Shown in pieces: positions 1 through 10,606 of a stretch of 64,000 bases of DNA. Source of the DNA: Bradyrhizobium quebecense (GTDB lineage Bacteria > Pseudomonadota > Alphaproteobacteria > Rhizobiales > Xanthobacteraceae). The translations under genes and the position numbers were made by a program. The DNA is taken from positions 5,704,001 to 5,768,000 of the forward strand of contig NZ_CP088022.1 in the NCBI RefSeq assembly GCF_013373795.3. Direction: 5' to 3'. The notes beneath the pieces are model-generated. The model did no database searches. It saw only the letters and a program-made list of their open reading frames with translations, and was not told the DNA's origin. Positions within the stretch are counted from its first letter, which is position 1. Each line of letters begins with the position of its first letter.

Positions 1-1
1 A

Positions 2-319
2 AGTTCCATGCTCAATATCTTTCCGGCACGCATCAAGGCCTCTCTGCCGTTCGACGAAGCTGAGGTCACGTTGGTTCTGGCTCTCGAAACTGGCCGTTCG
101 GGCGCGCCACTTTTGGCCCGCATCACACGCCGCTCCTTTGATGAACTAGGCCTTAGCAATGGAACGGGCGTATTCGCCGAGGTCGCGCGAGCCTTGCCGG
201 CCGTGCTCCCCGAGCGGTTGCTCATAACGCCTTCCACACCGGCAGGAGAAGCTCGACACGTAAGTGTCGACGCGAGAAACAAACAGAAATCGGACCACGG
301 CCATGATCGGCAACCTTGA
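2..319 (+). CDS. modC: ModC C-terminal part (molybdate ABC transporter ATPase), cut by window edge
   Basis: The open frame enters from the left edge, so only the last ~105 codons are visible. The segment with ARITRRSFDELGL and GVFAEV resembles the C-terminal TOBE (molybdate-sensing) domain of ModC; no Walker or signature motifs are in view because they would lie upstream. The ~30 residues after the TOBE-like part are polar and poorly conserved in appearance, so the natural end may have been altered. It overlaps the start of the next (broken) gene by 17 bp, as in a tight operon. Molybdate uptake would supply Mo for FeMo-co. The identification rests on the TOBE pattern alone. Confidence 0.55.
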   Translation, partial: SSMLNIFPARIKASLPFDEAEVTLVLALETGRSGAPLLARITRRSFDELGLSNGTGVFAEVARALPAVLPERLLITPSTPAGEARHVSVDARNKQKSDHGHDRQP

Positions 320-872
320 AGAAATCGATCCGAATGCTGTGGCTGCGATTTTCTACCGGCCGAAAGACGACGTCGATAGGTTGCTCGCCGATTTCGTTCA
401 GGATCTTGCGCGGCAAGCCGTACGCGTCGACGGCGTCGTCCAGCGTCGCTTCTGGGCAACAAACGGTACGCACCTATGCTTGCAGTGGACGTTGCGACGG
501 GGCAAGAGATCTCGATTTATCAGTCACTCGGCAGCGGAGCTACGTCCGGTAATCTCAATACGACTGGACTTGCCGAAGCCGCAGCTGTCGCTTCCCGGGC
601 GCTTTGCGACAAGGTCGATCTCCTTGTGATCAGCACATTTTGCCAGACAAGAAGCCGTTGGCCACGGCCAGCGCGCCAAATTCACAGAGGCCACCACCCG
701 CGGTGTGCCACTCTTGACGGCCGTTCCAAGAACATGTCTTGCTGATTGGCAAACTTTCACTGGGGACATTGGTAGGTTGCTACTAGTGTCGAGGAATGGT
801 GGCGCGATATCTCCATCCCGCCAGCGCGCCGCCCGGGCGTTAGTCGCGGCTGCGGCCATTTGGGCGCTATGA
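303..872 (+). pseudogene. DUF2478 protein gene, two compensating frameshifts
   Basis: Three frame segments together read as one DUF2478 protein (a family found next to molybdate and nitrogenase genes). Frame 3 from ATG 303 gives YRPKDDVDRLLADF and GVVQRRF. Near 475 it shifts to frame 2, giving DVATGQEISIYQ and LGSGATSGNLN. Near 635-642 it returns to frame 3, giving ARQEAVGHGQRAKF, GVPLLTAVPRTCLADW and GDIGRLL, ending at TGA 870-872. Two single-base-type shifts cancel each other, so the C-terminal third is again in the original frame. The gene overlaps modC. The function of the family is not established; a role in molybdenum handling is inferred only from neighbours. Sequencing error is the alternative to true decay. 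Confidence 0.6.
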
Positions 873-1389
873 TACCGGACAGCTTGATGACGTATGTGTG
901 TAGTTCGGATATGTTGACCCCGAAATCACCCGTCGGGCTACTTCGCCGACAACGAAAGCAAGCTTAGCTCCGGCGTCCGCCCTACATTGTGAGCCACCGT
1001 GATGCTCTGTGAACGTGCTGATTGCGGACCCTGATCGGCAAGAAGCCGCACTTCGACAAGCTGCGCGCGTGCTTTACCCGGTCGACGCTAGCATCACCCC
1101 CTCAGTCGGTTTTGCAGTGCCTGTCGATCGAAGACGGATCGTCGATTCAGGTCCGATTGCCGTCTTTGCTGCAGTCCTCGAACCCGGACCGTGCACTGGC
1201 TGCGGATCTTCGGAACCGCGGCAACCCAATCGCCACATAGTGTGGCCCTAACCGATACTCCAACGCGAACATCGCGCATCCGCAAAGCATGATTGAAAGC
1301 GAGTGTGAGATTCAATCGAAACATGGATCAAATTCACGCAGCCACGTCACTAGTTGGCGTCGTCTCAGCAATCGGGTCTTGAGAACGGA
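873..1389. other. Intergenic stretch upstream of ahpC, no gene recognised
   Basis: Short open frames exist on both strands (for example 1009-1251) but none has a recognisable motif or a convincing start. No exact TGT-N10-ACA NifA site was found here although a sigma-54 promoter follows at 1390. Confidence 0.5.
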
Positions 1390-1405
1390 TGGCATATAGC
1401 TTGCT
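1390..1405 (+). promoter_or_regulatory. sigma-54 -24/-12 promoter of ahpCD
   Basis: TGGCATATAGCTTGCT matches the TGGCACG-N4-TTGCW consensus with the required GG and GC dinucleotides at correct spacing. It lies 46 bp upstream of the ahpC start. No clear NifA half-sites were seen upstream, so the activator is inferred from context only. Confidence 0.75.
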
Positions 1406-1451
1406 TCACCGGTGAGGCACGATCACCATAAAACAAACTCGTGAGGACAGC

Positions 1452-2006
1452 ATGCTTGGAATTGGAAACCAGTTGCCGCCGTTCGAAGTCACAGGCGTGA
1501 AGCCCGGCTTTCAAGCGCAAGAAGAAGAAGGACAGAGTGCGTTCGAGACGCTGACAGAAACAAGCTTTCCAGAAAAGTGGAAGATCATCTTCTTTTATCC
1601 CAAGGACTTTACGTTCGTCTGCCCAACCGAAATCGCCGAGTTTGGCCGGCTGTCCAAGGAATTCGCCGACCGCGATGCGATCGTACTGGGCGGTTCAACC
1701 GACAACGAGTTCTGCAAGCTCGCCTGGCGACGCTCACATGTCGACCTTCACAACCTACCGATCTGGCAGTTTGCCGACACAAAGGGGGCCCTGGTCGATG
1801 GCCTTGGCGTGCGTTCACCCGAGGGTGTCGCCTATCGCTACACCTTTATCGTTGACCCCGACAACACAATCCAACACGTCTATGCGACTAATCTCAATGT
1901 CGGGCGCAGCCCCAAGGACACACTCCGCGTTCTGGACGCGCTGCAAACCGACGAGCTCTGTCCCTGCAACCGCGAAGTCGGCGGCAAAACCCTGAAGGTT
2001 GCATGA
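1452..2006 (+). CDS. ahpC: Peroxiredoxin AhpC
   Basis: A 184-residue two-cysteine peroxiredoxin that reduces hydrogen peroxide and organic peroxides in the cytoplasm. The peroxidatic cysteine lies in [18 protein letters not shown] (about residue 57) and the resolving cysteine in the C-terminal [11 protein letters not shown] segment. The ATG is preceded by GTGAGGACAGC, which contains a GAGGA ribosome site. It overlaps ahpD by the ATGA arrangement (2003-2006), implying translational coupling. A sigma-54-type promoter directly upstream and the position next to fixBCX suggest co-expression with nitrogen fixation, when bacteroid respiration produces peroxide. Length and motifs are normal for the family. 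Confidence 0.95.
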   Translation: MLGIGNQLPPFEVTGVKPGFQAQEEEGQSAFETLTETSFPEKWKIIFFYPKDFTFVCPTEIAEFGRLSKEFADRDAIVLGGSTDNEFCKLAWRRSHVDLHNLPIWQFADTKGALVDGLGVRSPEGVAYRYTFIVDPDNTIQHVYATNLNVGRSPKDTLRVLDALQTDELCPCNREVGGKTLKVA

Positions 2007-2536
2007 GGCCCATGTCGTCGATCGAGCAATTGCACGAGAAGATTCCCGATTGCGCCAAGGACGTCAGGCTCAATCTGACGTCCTTGGTGGCCGATGAGAC
2101 GCTCTCGCCGCAGCGACAATATGGCCTGATGCTCGCGACCGCGATTGCCACCCGCAATGCGGCCCTTATTGCCGCGATGGAATCGGCTGCGGCCGCCGTG
2201 ATGACGCCTGAGGCAATCGCCGCCGCGAAATCCGCCGCTTCTGTGATGGCAATGAACAACGTTTACTACCGCTTCGTTCACCTTGTCTCCAACACCATGC
2301 AACCACGGCTGCGCATGAACGTGATCGGCAATCCCGGAGCGGACAAGTCCGACTTCGAGCTCTGGTCGTTGGCGGTCTCAGCTATAAACGGCTGCGGTGC
2401 CTGTATTGACGCCCACGAGAAGACGCTGCGGGCCGCTGGCGTAAGTTCCGAAGCCATCCAGACCGCCGTGCGCTTTGCCGCGATCGTGCAGTCAGTGGCA
2501 GTTGCTATCGAGGCCGCAGGGTCTACTCCCCCTTAG
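2003..2536 (+). CDS. ahpD: AhpD-like alkylhydroperoxidase (carboxymuconolactone decarboxylase family)
   Basis: A 177-residue protein with the AhpD redox motif in [20 protein letters not shown] (CxxC plus downstream H), the signature of the alkyl hydroperoxidase D family. AhpD recycles AhpC, using lipoylated partners in the best studied cases. The start at 2003 overlaps the ahpC stop; a second in-frame ATG at 2012 (MSSIEQ) is an alternative start. Together with ahpC it forms a two-gene operon behind the -24/-12 promoter at 1390, ending at a hairpin at 2576-2604. Confidence 0.92.
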   Translation: MRPMSSIEQLHEKIPDCAKDVRLNLTSLVADETLSPQRQYGLMLATAIATRNAALIAAMESAAAAVMTPEAIAAAKSAASVMAMNNVYYRFVHLVSNTMQPRLRMNVIGNPGADKSDFELWSLAVSAINGCGACIDAHEKTLRAAGVSSEAIQTAVRFAAIVQSVAVAIEAAGSTPP

Positions 2537-2575
2537 GCGACCGGCTGATTCCTCCTTTTCCACCGGTTCGACACC

Positions 2576-2604
2576 GTTGTGGCGCAGTTCAGTGGCGCCA
2601 CAAC
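2576..2604. terminator. Perfect 10-bp hairpin between convergent ahpD and fixX
   Basis: GTTGTGGCGC at 2576-2585 is the exact reverse complement of GCGCCACAAC at 2595-2604, with a 9-nt loop. It lies between the converging ends of ahpD (2536) and fixX (2782) and can act for both strands. No strong U-run follows, so termination is an inference. Confidence 0.55.
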
Positions 2605-2781
2605 CATTCCTACGCGCATCCCGAGTGATCGTGATATCCTGATGCAATGTCTGTCTTGTGGGGTGTCCTCTCGAGGTGCGCGCCTCGTTCGAACTTGAAC
2701 CCGTGCAGAGAGGCGGAATGCGCAACTGTGACGGCGAGATCCTCCTTTACATGGCGATCATACTGCTCTGTTCGTTCACTT

Positions 2782-3093
2782 TCAGCCAAACTTGAACAAC
2801 ACCCCATATCCGCCGCGCGGATGGCTCCATTGGATGTCGCCGGTGGGCTCGGCGATCACGCGGCAGGTGCCGCACTCGATGCAACCGTCGACGGTTACCT
2901 CAACCTGTCCATTGTCGTTGAGTTCGTAGCATCGTGCGGGGCAGACTTTCAAGAGCGCAAGCAGTTCCGCCGACGGCGTTGTGTGCGCGCGTACCTTGAC
3001 GTGGGGCTGACCGATGTCGACAAGATATCGGTTGTAATACAGCTTGTCTTCGACGCGCACCGAGGGCTCGACATTCATGCTTTGACCTTCCAT
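2782..3093 (-). CDS. fixX: FixX ferredoxin-like protein
   Basis: A 103-residue ferredoxin-like partner of FixABC, the electron-bifurcating flavoprotein system that lowers electron potential for nitrogenase. Motifs: [14 protein letters not shown] at the N-terminus, CPARCYEL, then GCIECGTCR and the C-terminal [10 protein letters not shown]. Cluster ligands appear to be C-x2-C-x2-C plus a distant CP cysteine, comparable to the ETF:quinone oxidoreductase arrangement. Starts at 3093 or 3078 are both possible; the first has GAGG nine bases upstream. It is the last gene of the nifHQW-fixBCX series, 24 bp after fixC. Confidence 0.93.
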   Translation of the reverse strand: MEGQSMNVEPSVRVEDKLYYNRYLVDIGQPHVKVRAHTTPSAELLALLKVCPARCYELNDNGQVEVTVDGCIECGTCRVIAEPTGDIQWSHPRGGYGVLFKFG

Positions 3094-3117
3094 TGCTGAA
3101 CCTCACATTATTGGCGG

Positions 3118-4428
3118 TCAGCGCCAGGCCCGGGCAAAGCGAGACGCATCGCCGATCAGGCCCCTCCATGACCGCGCCTTGACAAAGGATTTCAGGGTCG
3201 CCTTCTCCTTCTCAAGCTTCGGCGTCCCATCGACGCGCACAAAGTTCTGCATCGCCTTGGAGATGAGCTGCGGATAGGTAAGAAAGAAGTTTTGCGAATG
3301 GGTGTGCATCAGCATGGGCAAGTCCTTGTACTTCTTGAGATCCTTGATCACGAAGGAATCGGCTAGCATCTTCCGGTAGAGCGACAGATTTTTCGCCGTC
3401 ATGGGCTCGCGGCGCGACTTCATCTCGGCGATTGCTTCCGCCGCGATGCGGCCTGAGGTCATCGCAAGATTGGAACCCTCACGATGGATGGCGTTGTTGA
3501 GCTGCGCCGCGTCCCCCACCACTACCCACCCATCACCGTAGAGCTGCGGGATTGCCTTGTAGCCGCCTTCGGGAATGAGATGCGCCGCATACTCCTTGAT
3601 TTCAGAACCTGCGATCAGCGGTGCCACGGACGGATGCTGCTTGAAATGATCGAGCATGCCGTAGGGTGTCTGGCCGGTGCGCTGGAAATCGGCGACGAGA
3701 CAGCCGATGCCGACCGAAATGCATTCCTTGTTGGCATAGACGAAACCCATTCCAGTCATGCCGCGAGAAATGGTTCCGGCCGCCTCGATCACGACGCCCT
3801 CATCGCCCTTAAGATTGAAACGCGCCTCGATGGTTTCGCGAGGCAAAAAGTGCATTTCCTTCACCGCGAGCGCGACGTTATCGGGTGTCGGCCGCGCGCG
3901 CAGGCCAGCGCGCGTCCCGAGCAGTCCATTGACACCCTCGGCCAGCACGACAACGTCGGCATGTATTTCGCCGCCGCCGCGATCTGTACGAACTCCCACA
4001 ACCCTTTCACGGTCGTCTCGCACGAGCTCGGTGACTGTCGTCTCGCACAACACGGTCGCCCCGGCCTCCCGCACCTTCGACGAGAACCACTTGTCAAACG
4101 GCGCGCGTATGATCGTGTAGCGGTTCGGCCGCTCCTCGTTGAAGTCATCCGAGCGGTAGTGCATGCCGACGTGGGAGCGATCGTCCAGTAGCCAGAACCG
4201 CTGTTCGACCAGATGACGTTCGAGCGGCGCTTCCTCGCGAAAGTCGGGGATCAGCCTCTCCATCATATCCGCATAGAGGATCGCGCCCTGCACATTCTTC
4301 GATCCGGGGTACTCGCCCCGCTCGAGCTGCAGCACCTGCAGGCCGCACTTGGCCATGGTCAAGGCCGCCGCATTGCCTGCCATACCCGCTCCGACCACGA
4401 TCGCGTCGAACCTCTCCTCAATCATCAT
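3118..4428 (-). CDS. fixC: FixC, FAD-dependent electron-transfer flavoprotein:quinone oxidoreductase
   Basis: A 436-residue flavoprotein. The N-terminal FAD-binding motif is [17 protein letters not shown] (residues ~8-24), and [21 protein letters not shown] (~300-320) is the second FAD contact typical of ETF-QO/FixC. With FixX it takes electrons from FixAB to the quinone/ferredoxin side. Length is normal. It follows fixB by 8 bp and precedes fixX by 24 bp, so the three are one transcript. Confidence 0.95.
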   Translation of the reverse strand: MMIEERFDAIVVGAGMAGNAAALTMAKCGLQVLQLERGEYPGSKNVQGAILYADMMERLIPDFREEAPLERHLVEQRFWLLDDRSHVGMHYRSDDFNEERPNRYTIIRAPFDKWFSSKVREAGATVLCETTVTELVRDDRERVVGVRTDRGGGEIHADVVVLAEGVNGLLGTRAGLRARPTPDNVALAVKEMHFLPRETIEARFNLKGDEGVVIEAAGTISRGMTGMGFVYANKECISVGIGCLVADFQRTGQTPYGMLDHFKQHPSVAPLIAGSEIKEYAAHLIPEGGYKAIPQLYGDGWVVVGDAAQLNNAIHREGSNLAMTSGRIAAEAIAEMKSRREPMTAKNLSLYRKMLADSFVIKDLKKYKDLPMLMHTHSQNFFLTYPQLISKAMQNFVRVDGTPKLEKEKATLKSFVKARSWRGLIGDASRFARAWR

Positions 4429-4436
4429 CGTCTCCT

Positions 4437-5546
4437 CTAGACTGCGATCCGAGCACGGGAATTCGGCAAAAGCCGCGCCCGAAACGCAGCTGTCAGCGCC
4501 GGTAGCAGATGCAGCGCGTCACTGACGATCGCGACATGGGCGAAGTCGAAGATCGGCGCGTTCTTGTCGATATTGATGGCGACGATCAGATCCGCCCCCT
4601 CCACACCGACCCTGTGCTGGATCGCGCCGGAAATTCCGGCAGCAATATAGAGCTTTGGCCGGATGGTCTTGCCGGTTTGGCCGATCTGCCGGTCAGACGT
4701 AACCCATCCTTTTTGCACCAGAGGACGCGAGCAGCCATACTCGGCGCCAAGCAGAGTTGCGAGCTCGCGCACCAGCCGAAAATTGTCAGGCGCCCCCAGC
4801 CCCAAGCCGCCGGCAACCACGACATCGGCGTAGGCCAAATTGGACGTTTCCGAATCGCGATCGGGGATGAAGGAGAGCACTTTCGTGACGATATCGTCTT
4901 CAACGAGGCCAAGTGGGTGGATAATGATACGAGCGGCATCGCGTACCACACGCTCTGGCATCGGCATGACGCGTGGGCGAACGGTTGCCATCTGCGGACG
5001 ATAATTCAAGGTATAAATCGTGCAGAGCAGCGAGCCGCCAAAGGTCGGACGCGTCGCTGCAAGCGAACCATCGGTGTCGACGTCGAGCGCGGTACAGTCG
5101 GCAGTGAGCCCTGTCGACAAGGTCGTCGCCACGGAACCTGCAAGATCGCGACCGAGTGTCGTCGCACCCAATAGCAGAATCTCCGGCTTGTAGGTGTTGA
5201 CGAGTTCGGTTAGCGCTTTGGTATAGGACTCGTTGCGATAATCTGACAGGACATTGTCACTCACGAGATAAGCCAGATCTGCGCCATAGCAAAAGGATTC
5301 AAGCGCGGCGTTACGCGTGGGCTGTCCCTCCGGGCCGATAACGACCGCAGCTAGATTCACCTTCAGCCTGTCGGCGAGCCTGCGCCCCGCACCCATCAGC
5401 TCCCAGGAAACCGGGTGCACTTGGCCGCGCTCCTGCTCGACGAAGACCCAGACATGCCTATATGCTTTAAAGTGCTCGGGCAGTTCCTTTTTCGCTGCCG
5501 CTCGGCCGCCAACCGCCAGCGTGCTCGTTTTTATGACATTGCTCAT
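4437..5546 (-). CDS. fixB: FixB, electron transfer flavoprotein alpha subunit
   Basis: A 369-residue ETF-alpha homologue. The C-terminal FAD domain shows [29 protein letters not shown], and [16 protein letters not shown], the classic ETF-alpha signature. FixB pairs with FixA (beta subunit). No intact fixA lies in this window; only a doubtful remnant upstream (5547-6231) has a FixA-like N-terminus, so the working fixA is expected elsewhere in the genome, as in other bradyrhizobia. The ATG at 5546 is followed by [14 protein letters not shown]. Confidence 0.95.
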   Translation of the reverse strand: MSNVIKTSTLAVGGRAAAKKELPEHFKAYRHVWVFVEQERGQVHPVSWELMGAGRRLADRLKVNLAAVVIGPEGQPTRNAALESFCYGADLAYLVSDNVLSDYRNESYTKALTELVNTYKPEILLLGATTLGRDLAGSVATTLSTGLTADCTALDVDTDGSLAATRPTFGGSLLCTIYTLNYRPQMATVRPRVMPMPERVVRDAARIIIHPLGLVEDDIVTKVLSFIPDRDSETSNLAYADVVVAGGLGLGAPDNFRLVRELATLLGAEYGCSRPLVQKGWVTSDRQIGQTGKTIRPKLYIAAGISGAIQHRVGVEGADLIVAINIDKNAPIFDFAHVAIVSDALHLLPALTAAFRARLLPNSRARIAV

Positions 5547-6231
5547 GCTCTAGATCCTCTCAAGATAACGCGCGCACGCACCACGGGATTGCTTTCTACT
5601 TCGCTCAACGGAAGATCACTTTTGGTCAGTGCCTGACCGGCCGCTCGCCCGTCTCGTCCGTTCGGCGCGCCCCACCACGCGGCGAGACGCGCCGCCGCGG
5701 TAGACGTAGCGGACGGGCCAGACTTCGTAGAGATGCTCGACTTTGGTTCCTTGCGCGCTCCCTTCGACGAGCGCCACCGCGGCGGCCAGGCCGCCGCGGT
5801 CAATCTGACCGGCGGCTGCCAGCCTTGGGTCAGTCAGTCCGGTGATCGCGCAATACCGGCGTCTCGCTTTCGGCCCCGCGCTCCGCGTTGACTGTGACGG
5901 CCAGAGGGATCTGGCCACCGCTCCTGACACGCAATCCCAGCCCTGCCTCCGGCGCCGACAACTCATAAGAGCCGACGTTGGCCCCGTTTCTTGACGCATC
6001 TTGCCATCGGCCATGGAGCGGATGGAGATCTGCGCATGACCGGAGGCCTGCGCGATGCGGACGACCATGTGCATACCCGCTCCGGGCGTAGCGTGGACGG
6101 GTGACTTACCCATTGACCACCATCTCGCGGTCCATGCCGGCTTCGGTCGCGTCAAAGGCTATTTCGAACGGCATTGGCGTGAGCCATAAGATCATGCCGC
6201 AGCGCTCGGCGGACAGTAGAAGCGATGTCAT
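5547..6231 (-). pseudogene. Decayed coding remnant between nifW and fixB, identity uncertain
   Basis: An ATG at 6231 with an upstream GGAGG opens MTSLLLSAERCGMILWL, but the frame stops after ~41 codons. Readable segments then alternate between two frames, e.g. MHMVVRIAQASGHAQISIR, ANVGSYELSAPEAGLGL and VEHLYEVWPVRYVYRGG. The MHMVV...AQI...MRQ segment loosely resembles the start of FixA, which would fit the position before fixB, but other segments do not look like FixA. The region has no intact gene. Confidence 0.35.
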
Positions 6232-6540
6232 AGGTCCTCCTTCAAATCTCATCTCGGACGGCCACCATCTGTCGGCATCGAAGACGGGATCGGCAGGACA
6301 ACAGCAAGTGTCGTACCAGTCGAAAGAACCATGGAATTTCGCGCGAAAGCAACGTCTTGGAAGACACTTAAAATGGCCCCTGACACCACGGGCACGAGCA
6401 GCAGCTCAGACATGGGTCGGGAATACGACAGCGCGGCTCGCGTCAGGCTGCAGAGGGGTTGATTTGAATGAAGACGAAGGCTGTACAAGACACCGTCACC
6501 CGGCCAGGTGGGACAAACCACACCGCAGTGGAGCACGAAA
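6232..6540. other. Spacer after nifW, no gene recognised
   Basis: About 310 bp downstream of nifW without a convincing reading frame, promoter or terminator. Confidence 0.4.
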
Positions 6541-6882
6541 TCACTTCAGCGCGCTCAACGGGACAAACGCCACCGACTTGTTAGGGTCTGCGACGGCTTC
6601 CTTTAAGACCTTGAACACTCGCTGCTCGATCGGTGACGATGCCACGAAATCGGCATAGGCTTGCTCCAGCATCGCTTTGCACCGAGCTCTGATCTCCGGC
6701 TCTGCGGCACCGGCGAACTGCTCCTTGACAAAATATTGTCCCATGCGCTTTAGGATATGAAGGCGCGCAACATTGACGATTTTCGGCTCGTAATCGACGC
6801 CTAGCAGCGAAAAGAACTCTTCCGCCGACGAGGCCTTGCTGAGCCGATCCAGGATCCCGGCTGGCGAGCATGAGTTGCTCAT
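6541..6882 (-). CDS. nifW: NifW, nitrogenase-stabilising/protective protein
   Basis: A 113-residue NifW. Visible signature segments are ILDRLSKASSAEEFFSLLGV, NVARLHILKRMGQYF and ASSPIEQRVFKVLKEA, all characteristic of the family. NifW associates with MoFe protein and is thought to help its maturation or oxygen protection. The start at 6882 (MSNSCSPAG) has GGGAG upstream; a longer in-frame start at 6936 is unlikely. It lies 377 bp after nifQ and is probably read from the nifH promoter. Confidence 0.95.
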   Translation of the reverse strand: MSNSCSPAGILDRLSKASSAEEFFSLLGVDYEPKIVNVARLHILKRMGQYFVKEQFAGAAEPEIRARCKAMLEQAYADFVASSPIEQRVFKVLKEAVADPNKSVAFVPLSALK

Positions 6883-7259
6883 TGCAAAAATCTCCCTTGG
6901 GTTAGTTCGTCGACGTTCGACGAGTTGTGGCAGCACCTACGATCCTGCTGCAGGCCTTAGCTCGCGCGGCTGCTCTCCACGGCCAAAGCCTGGCCCTGGA
7001 AAGCTGCGTCCACAATACCGCGGCCCACGGGCTCGCCGGTGACGACTCAGCACCGATGAAAAGACGCCTCACCTTGCTTGTTGCCATGCCCAATTCGAAC
7101 TCGACTGCAGAGCGCCGGGATACACGACCTGTCGCGGAGCGCTTGGGCGCGGCATCGCCTTGGATACATGATGGGCTCGCGTTGTAGTGGCGCTAGCCAG
7201 CCCCCCCCCTCTCCAACCCGCCAAATCCGGACGAGGCGTTCGAAGATTCCTGTGGCAAC
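6883..7259. other. nifQ-nifW spacer, nothing recognised
   Basis: A 377-bp gap in the nifHQW-fixBCX series. It contains an 8-base C run at about 7201. No -24/-12 element with correct spacing toward nifW was found. Confidence 0.4.
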
Positions 7260-8030
7260 TCAGATGGGCCAGTCGCCGCGGACAACCGGGCGAGCCGCCT
7301 GTAACAGAAAGTCGCGCCGGCGCTCGGCCAACCGGCTCTCGCCGCTTTCCTCGCCGAAGCAGAGGCTAAAGTCGTTACATTGCGTACAGACGGGCGTCGT
7401 GCACATTACGAGGCCTTCATCCTCGCACAGCGTACGGTAGAAAAAGCGCTTCCAGCGCATATTGTTGATATTGCGCGCGGCGAGCGGCGCGAAGTGGCGG
7501 CTGAGCAGCCGAGAGAGTTCGGCACGATTTCGTAATCCCAAGCCTTCCCACAGGTGGTCCGGCTCAATGGCGCGGCGCGCGATCATCGCGGCCAGCCAGC
7601 GACCGATATATCCTTCCGTCGAGCGCTGCTTGAGCAAAAGATCGCGCACCATTGCGATCTCGTCGTTCTCATCGCACTCGACCGACAGGAGCCGCTCCAC
7701 GAGCTTGACCCCTACCGAGGGAAAGTACCGCTCCAGCAAGGCCGCTAGCTCGTGGCCGGACAGGCCCGCCTTCTCGGGAAGAGGGCCACCATCCATCGAG
7801 GCAACCGCCAGAATAGACGCCAGGACATGGCGATCGAAATTACTGTCAGTGGCAATGTCGGCATCTTCAGGAGGCACACCGGTGAGCAGACGGTAGGTTG
7901 CAATTGCTCTGTGCATCCGGCTGCTCGCATCAACGGCATAAGCAGCCACAAAAGGAAGAAAGTGCGCTTCGGACATGAATCGATGGATTCCACGATCTGG
8001 TTTGCTCTGCCCCATCCTGATCTTGGTCAC
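7260..8030 (-). CDS. nifQ: NifQ, molybdenum donor for FeMo-co
   Basis: A 256-residue NifQ. The C-terminal signature is present: MRWKRFFYRTLCEDEGLVMC followed by TTPVCTQCNDFSLCFGEE, giving the C-x4-C-x2-C-x5-C cluster ligands. NifQ carries an Fe-S-Mo cluster and passes Mo to the NifEN/NifH stage of FeMo-co synthesis. It starts 90 bp after the nifH stop, on the same strand, and is probably co-transcribed. The start at 8030 (MTKIRMG) is one of three nearby in-frame ATGs. Confidence 0.93.
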   Translation of the reverse strand: MTKIRMGQSKPDRGIHRFMSEAHFLPFVAAYAVDASSRMHRAIATYRLLTGVPPEDADIATDSNFDRHVLASILAVASMDGGPLPEKAGLSGHELAALLERYFPSVGVKLVERLLSVECDENDEIAMVRDLLLKQRSTEGYIGRWLAAMIARRAIEPDHLWEGLGLRNRAELSRLLSRHFAPLAARNINNMRWKRFFYRTLCEDEGLVMCTTPVCTQCNDFSLCFGEESGESRLAERRRDFLLQAARPVVRGDWPI

Positions 8031-8120
8031 GGTCGCTCGTCAGAATGCCGGTCTCCCGGATGGGTAGGTGAGGAGACCGGCATCCGTCGCGCGCCTTCAC
8101 AAGGCCGCGACTCGCGACCT

Positions 8121-9143
<1,023 letters not shown>

Positions 9144-9164
9144 TCAGTGTTGCTACCGCTCATT

Positions 9165-9180
9165 AGCAACCACCATGCCA
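9165..9180 (-). promoter_or_regulatory. sigma-54 promoter of nifH
   Basis: On the minus strand TGGCATGGTGGTTGCT matches TGGCACG-N4-TTGCW. It lies 160 bp upstream of the nifH ATG, consistent with a long leader. Confidence 0.93.
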
Positions 9181-9252
9181 ACGCCTGTCCGCGCACATTA
9201 AGCTTCTGATTACGTTTTGAAAAACGCCAGCGAGCCGATGCGTTATCCTGGC

Positions 9253-9268
9253 TGTTTTGGACCTGACA
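9253..9268. promoter_or_regulatory. NifA upstream activator site 1 of nifH
   Basis: TGT-TTTGGACCTG-ACA, an exact TGT-N10-ACA, about 73 bp upstream of the -24 element. It could also serve the divergent gene at 9826. Confidence 0.85.
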
Positions 9269-9281
9269 GGATCTGCGCAGC

Positions 9282-9297
9282 TGTCAGGAAACCAACA
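9282..9297. promoter_or_regulatory. NifA upstream activator site 2 of nifH
   Basis: TGT-CAGGAAACCA-ACA, a second exact TGT-N10-ACA 29 bp from the first (about three helical turns), so both sites face the same side of the helix. Confidence 0.8.
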
Positions 9298-9825
9298 AGT
9301 GGCCAGAACCAATCAATCGGAAAAGCCGGTCTGGCGCGCTTGTCCGATGCATCATGTGTGGAACGGATCTTGCTACTCTTCTTGCAAGCCCCTTGTCGGC
9401 GATCGGAGGAGGAGGATACAGGTCGGCGGCGAAACCTTGCAGGTAGTGTTTCGCCGGTGGTGTTCGATCTGCCGCGCGACCTGAAATTCAATGCAGCATG
9501 AACCAGATCGGGGCGCACGAGCTTACCGCCCAAGACGCCTTTCAAGCGTCACCCATGGGTTGACGCCAAATGCACTCCTGCTCGGTGCCTTCTTTCCGAG
9601 ACCGAAAGGAGCTCATCGATGAGTTAGCGGCTCAATTTCAAAATGTCCGGATCTTGGTCGTTTGCAAACGCTCGAGGAGGCCAAGTCGGTCGGCGGCATG
9701 AGCCGCGGCAGTTGGTAAAGCCGCTGACCTTGGAGATGGTTCTCAAAAAAGGTCGAATGCACTCTGGAACGCGGCGGTCGCCGGCCCGATCGTTCAGCGC
9801 AGCGTACCTACATAAGGAGCAGGCC
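9298..9825. other. Divergent intergenic region nifH / ArsC-like gene
   Basis: Beyond the NifA sites no gene was recognised in ~530 bp. No correctly spaced -24/-12 element toward the plus-strand gene at 9826 was found. Confidence 0.4.
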
Positions 9826-10239
9826 ATGGCGACAATTATCTTTTATCAAAAACCCGGCTGCGACACCAATGCGTATCAGATGCAGGCGCTGAAGGCCGCT
9901 GGCCATGACGTGATAGCCAAGAACATCTTGAAGGAGCCATGGACCGCCGAGGATTTACGCCTCTTCTTCGGCAATAAGCCGATCGCATCCTGGTTCAACC
10001 GAGCCGCGCCTCGTATCAAGTCGGGCGATATCAATCCCGACGAAATCGACGCGGCGAGCGCGCTCGCGTTGATGCTGCGCGATCCGCTCCTGATCCGACG
10101 CCCGCTGATCAACGCCGACGGTGCAAGATACGCCGGATTCGATGACGAGCCCGTATTGTCGATGCTTGGCCAGAAGACGCAAGATGATCTCGAGAGATGT
10201 CCGCACGAAGGAAAAGCCCCAGGCTGTCTCCAGATGTAA
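9826..10239 (+). CDS. Nitrogenase-associated ArsC-like protein (NifO-type)
   Basis: A 137-residue thioredoxin-fold protein of the ArsC/Spx superfamily: TIIFYQKPGCDTNAYQMQAL carries a single cysteine where ArsC has its active site, then PIASWFNRAAPRIKSG and LLIRRPLINADG follow as in the 'nitrogenase-associated protein' group. ArsC proper would have CxxC or CX5R; here the motif is C-D-T-N, so arsenate reduction is unlikely. The start follows AAGGAG at 9814-9819. It is divergent from nifH. Members near nif genes have been linked to nitrate tolerance or molybdenum use in Azotobacter (NifO); the role here is inferred. Confidence 0.8.
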   Translation: MATIIFYQKPGCDTNAYQMQALKAAGHDVIAKNILKEPWTAEDLRLFFGNKPIASWFNRAAPRIKSGDINPDEIDAASALALMLRDPLLIRRPLINADGARYAGFDDEPVLSMLGQKTQDDLERCPHEGKAPGCLQM

Positions 10240-10590
10240 TGAGATGATGAATGCTATCGTGCGGAAACTGACGCGAAGATCGACGTTGTCGCCCTCCGAA
10301 TCCTTCAGGGACCGCCGACACGCTTTTCGCCGACAAGCAAGTGTGAGTGGCTCGTCTGTAACACAGCGGAGCCCATGTTGCGCTCCGTGTTAACACAACC
10401 CTTTCGCGCTCACGGAGTGTAAGAGGCCGCTGCAGCTAGACCGCCTCCATCGCCCCATGACTCATCTGGCTTGGATCAGATCGATAAGATGATAACCAGT
10501 TCCTCGTAGAGTTCGGCTCAGACAGAATATTGAGTCGAACATCGATGAACAGGCGCCACGACACTTCACGGCCGTGGTGCTTATGCAACT
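10240..10590. other. Spacer upstream of ompW, no gene
   Basis: About 350 bp with no recognisable gene; a sigma-54-like element begins at 10591. Confidence 0.4.
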
Positions 10591-10606
10591 TGGCTGCTTA
10601 ATTGCG
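10591..10606 (+). promoter_or_regulatory. Candidate sigma-54 promoter upstream of ompW
   Basis: TGGCTGCTTAATTGCG has TGGC and TTGC with the GG-N10-GC spacing of -24/-12 elements but deviates in between. It is 105 bp upstream of the ompW start. No exact NifA site was seen upstream. Confidence 0.5.

Noticed and set aside
2782..3093. Apparent loss of a fourth clustered cysteine in FixX
   Set aside because: The C-x2-C-x2-C plus distant CP cysteine layout is also seen in ETF:quinone oxidoreductase-type clusters, so it is not evidence of inactivation.
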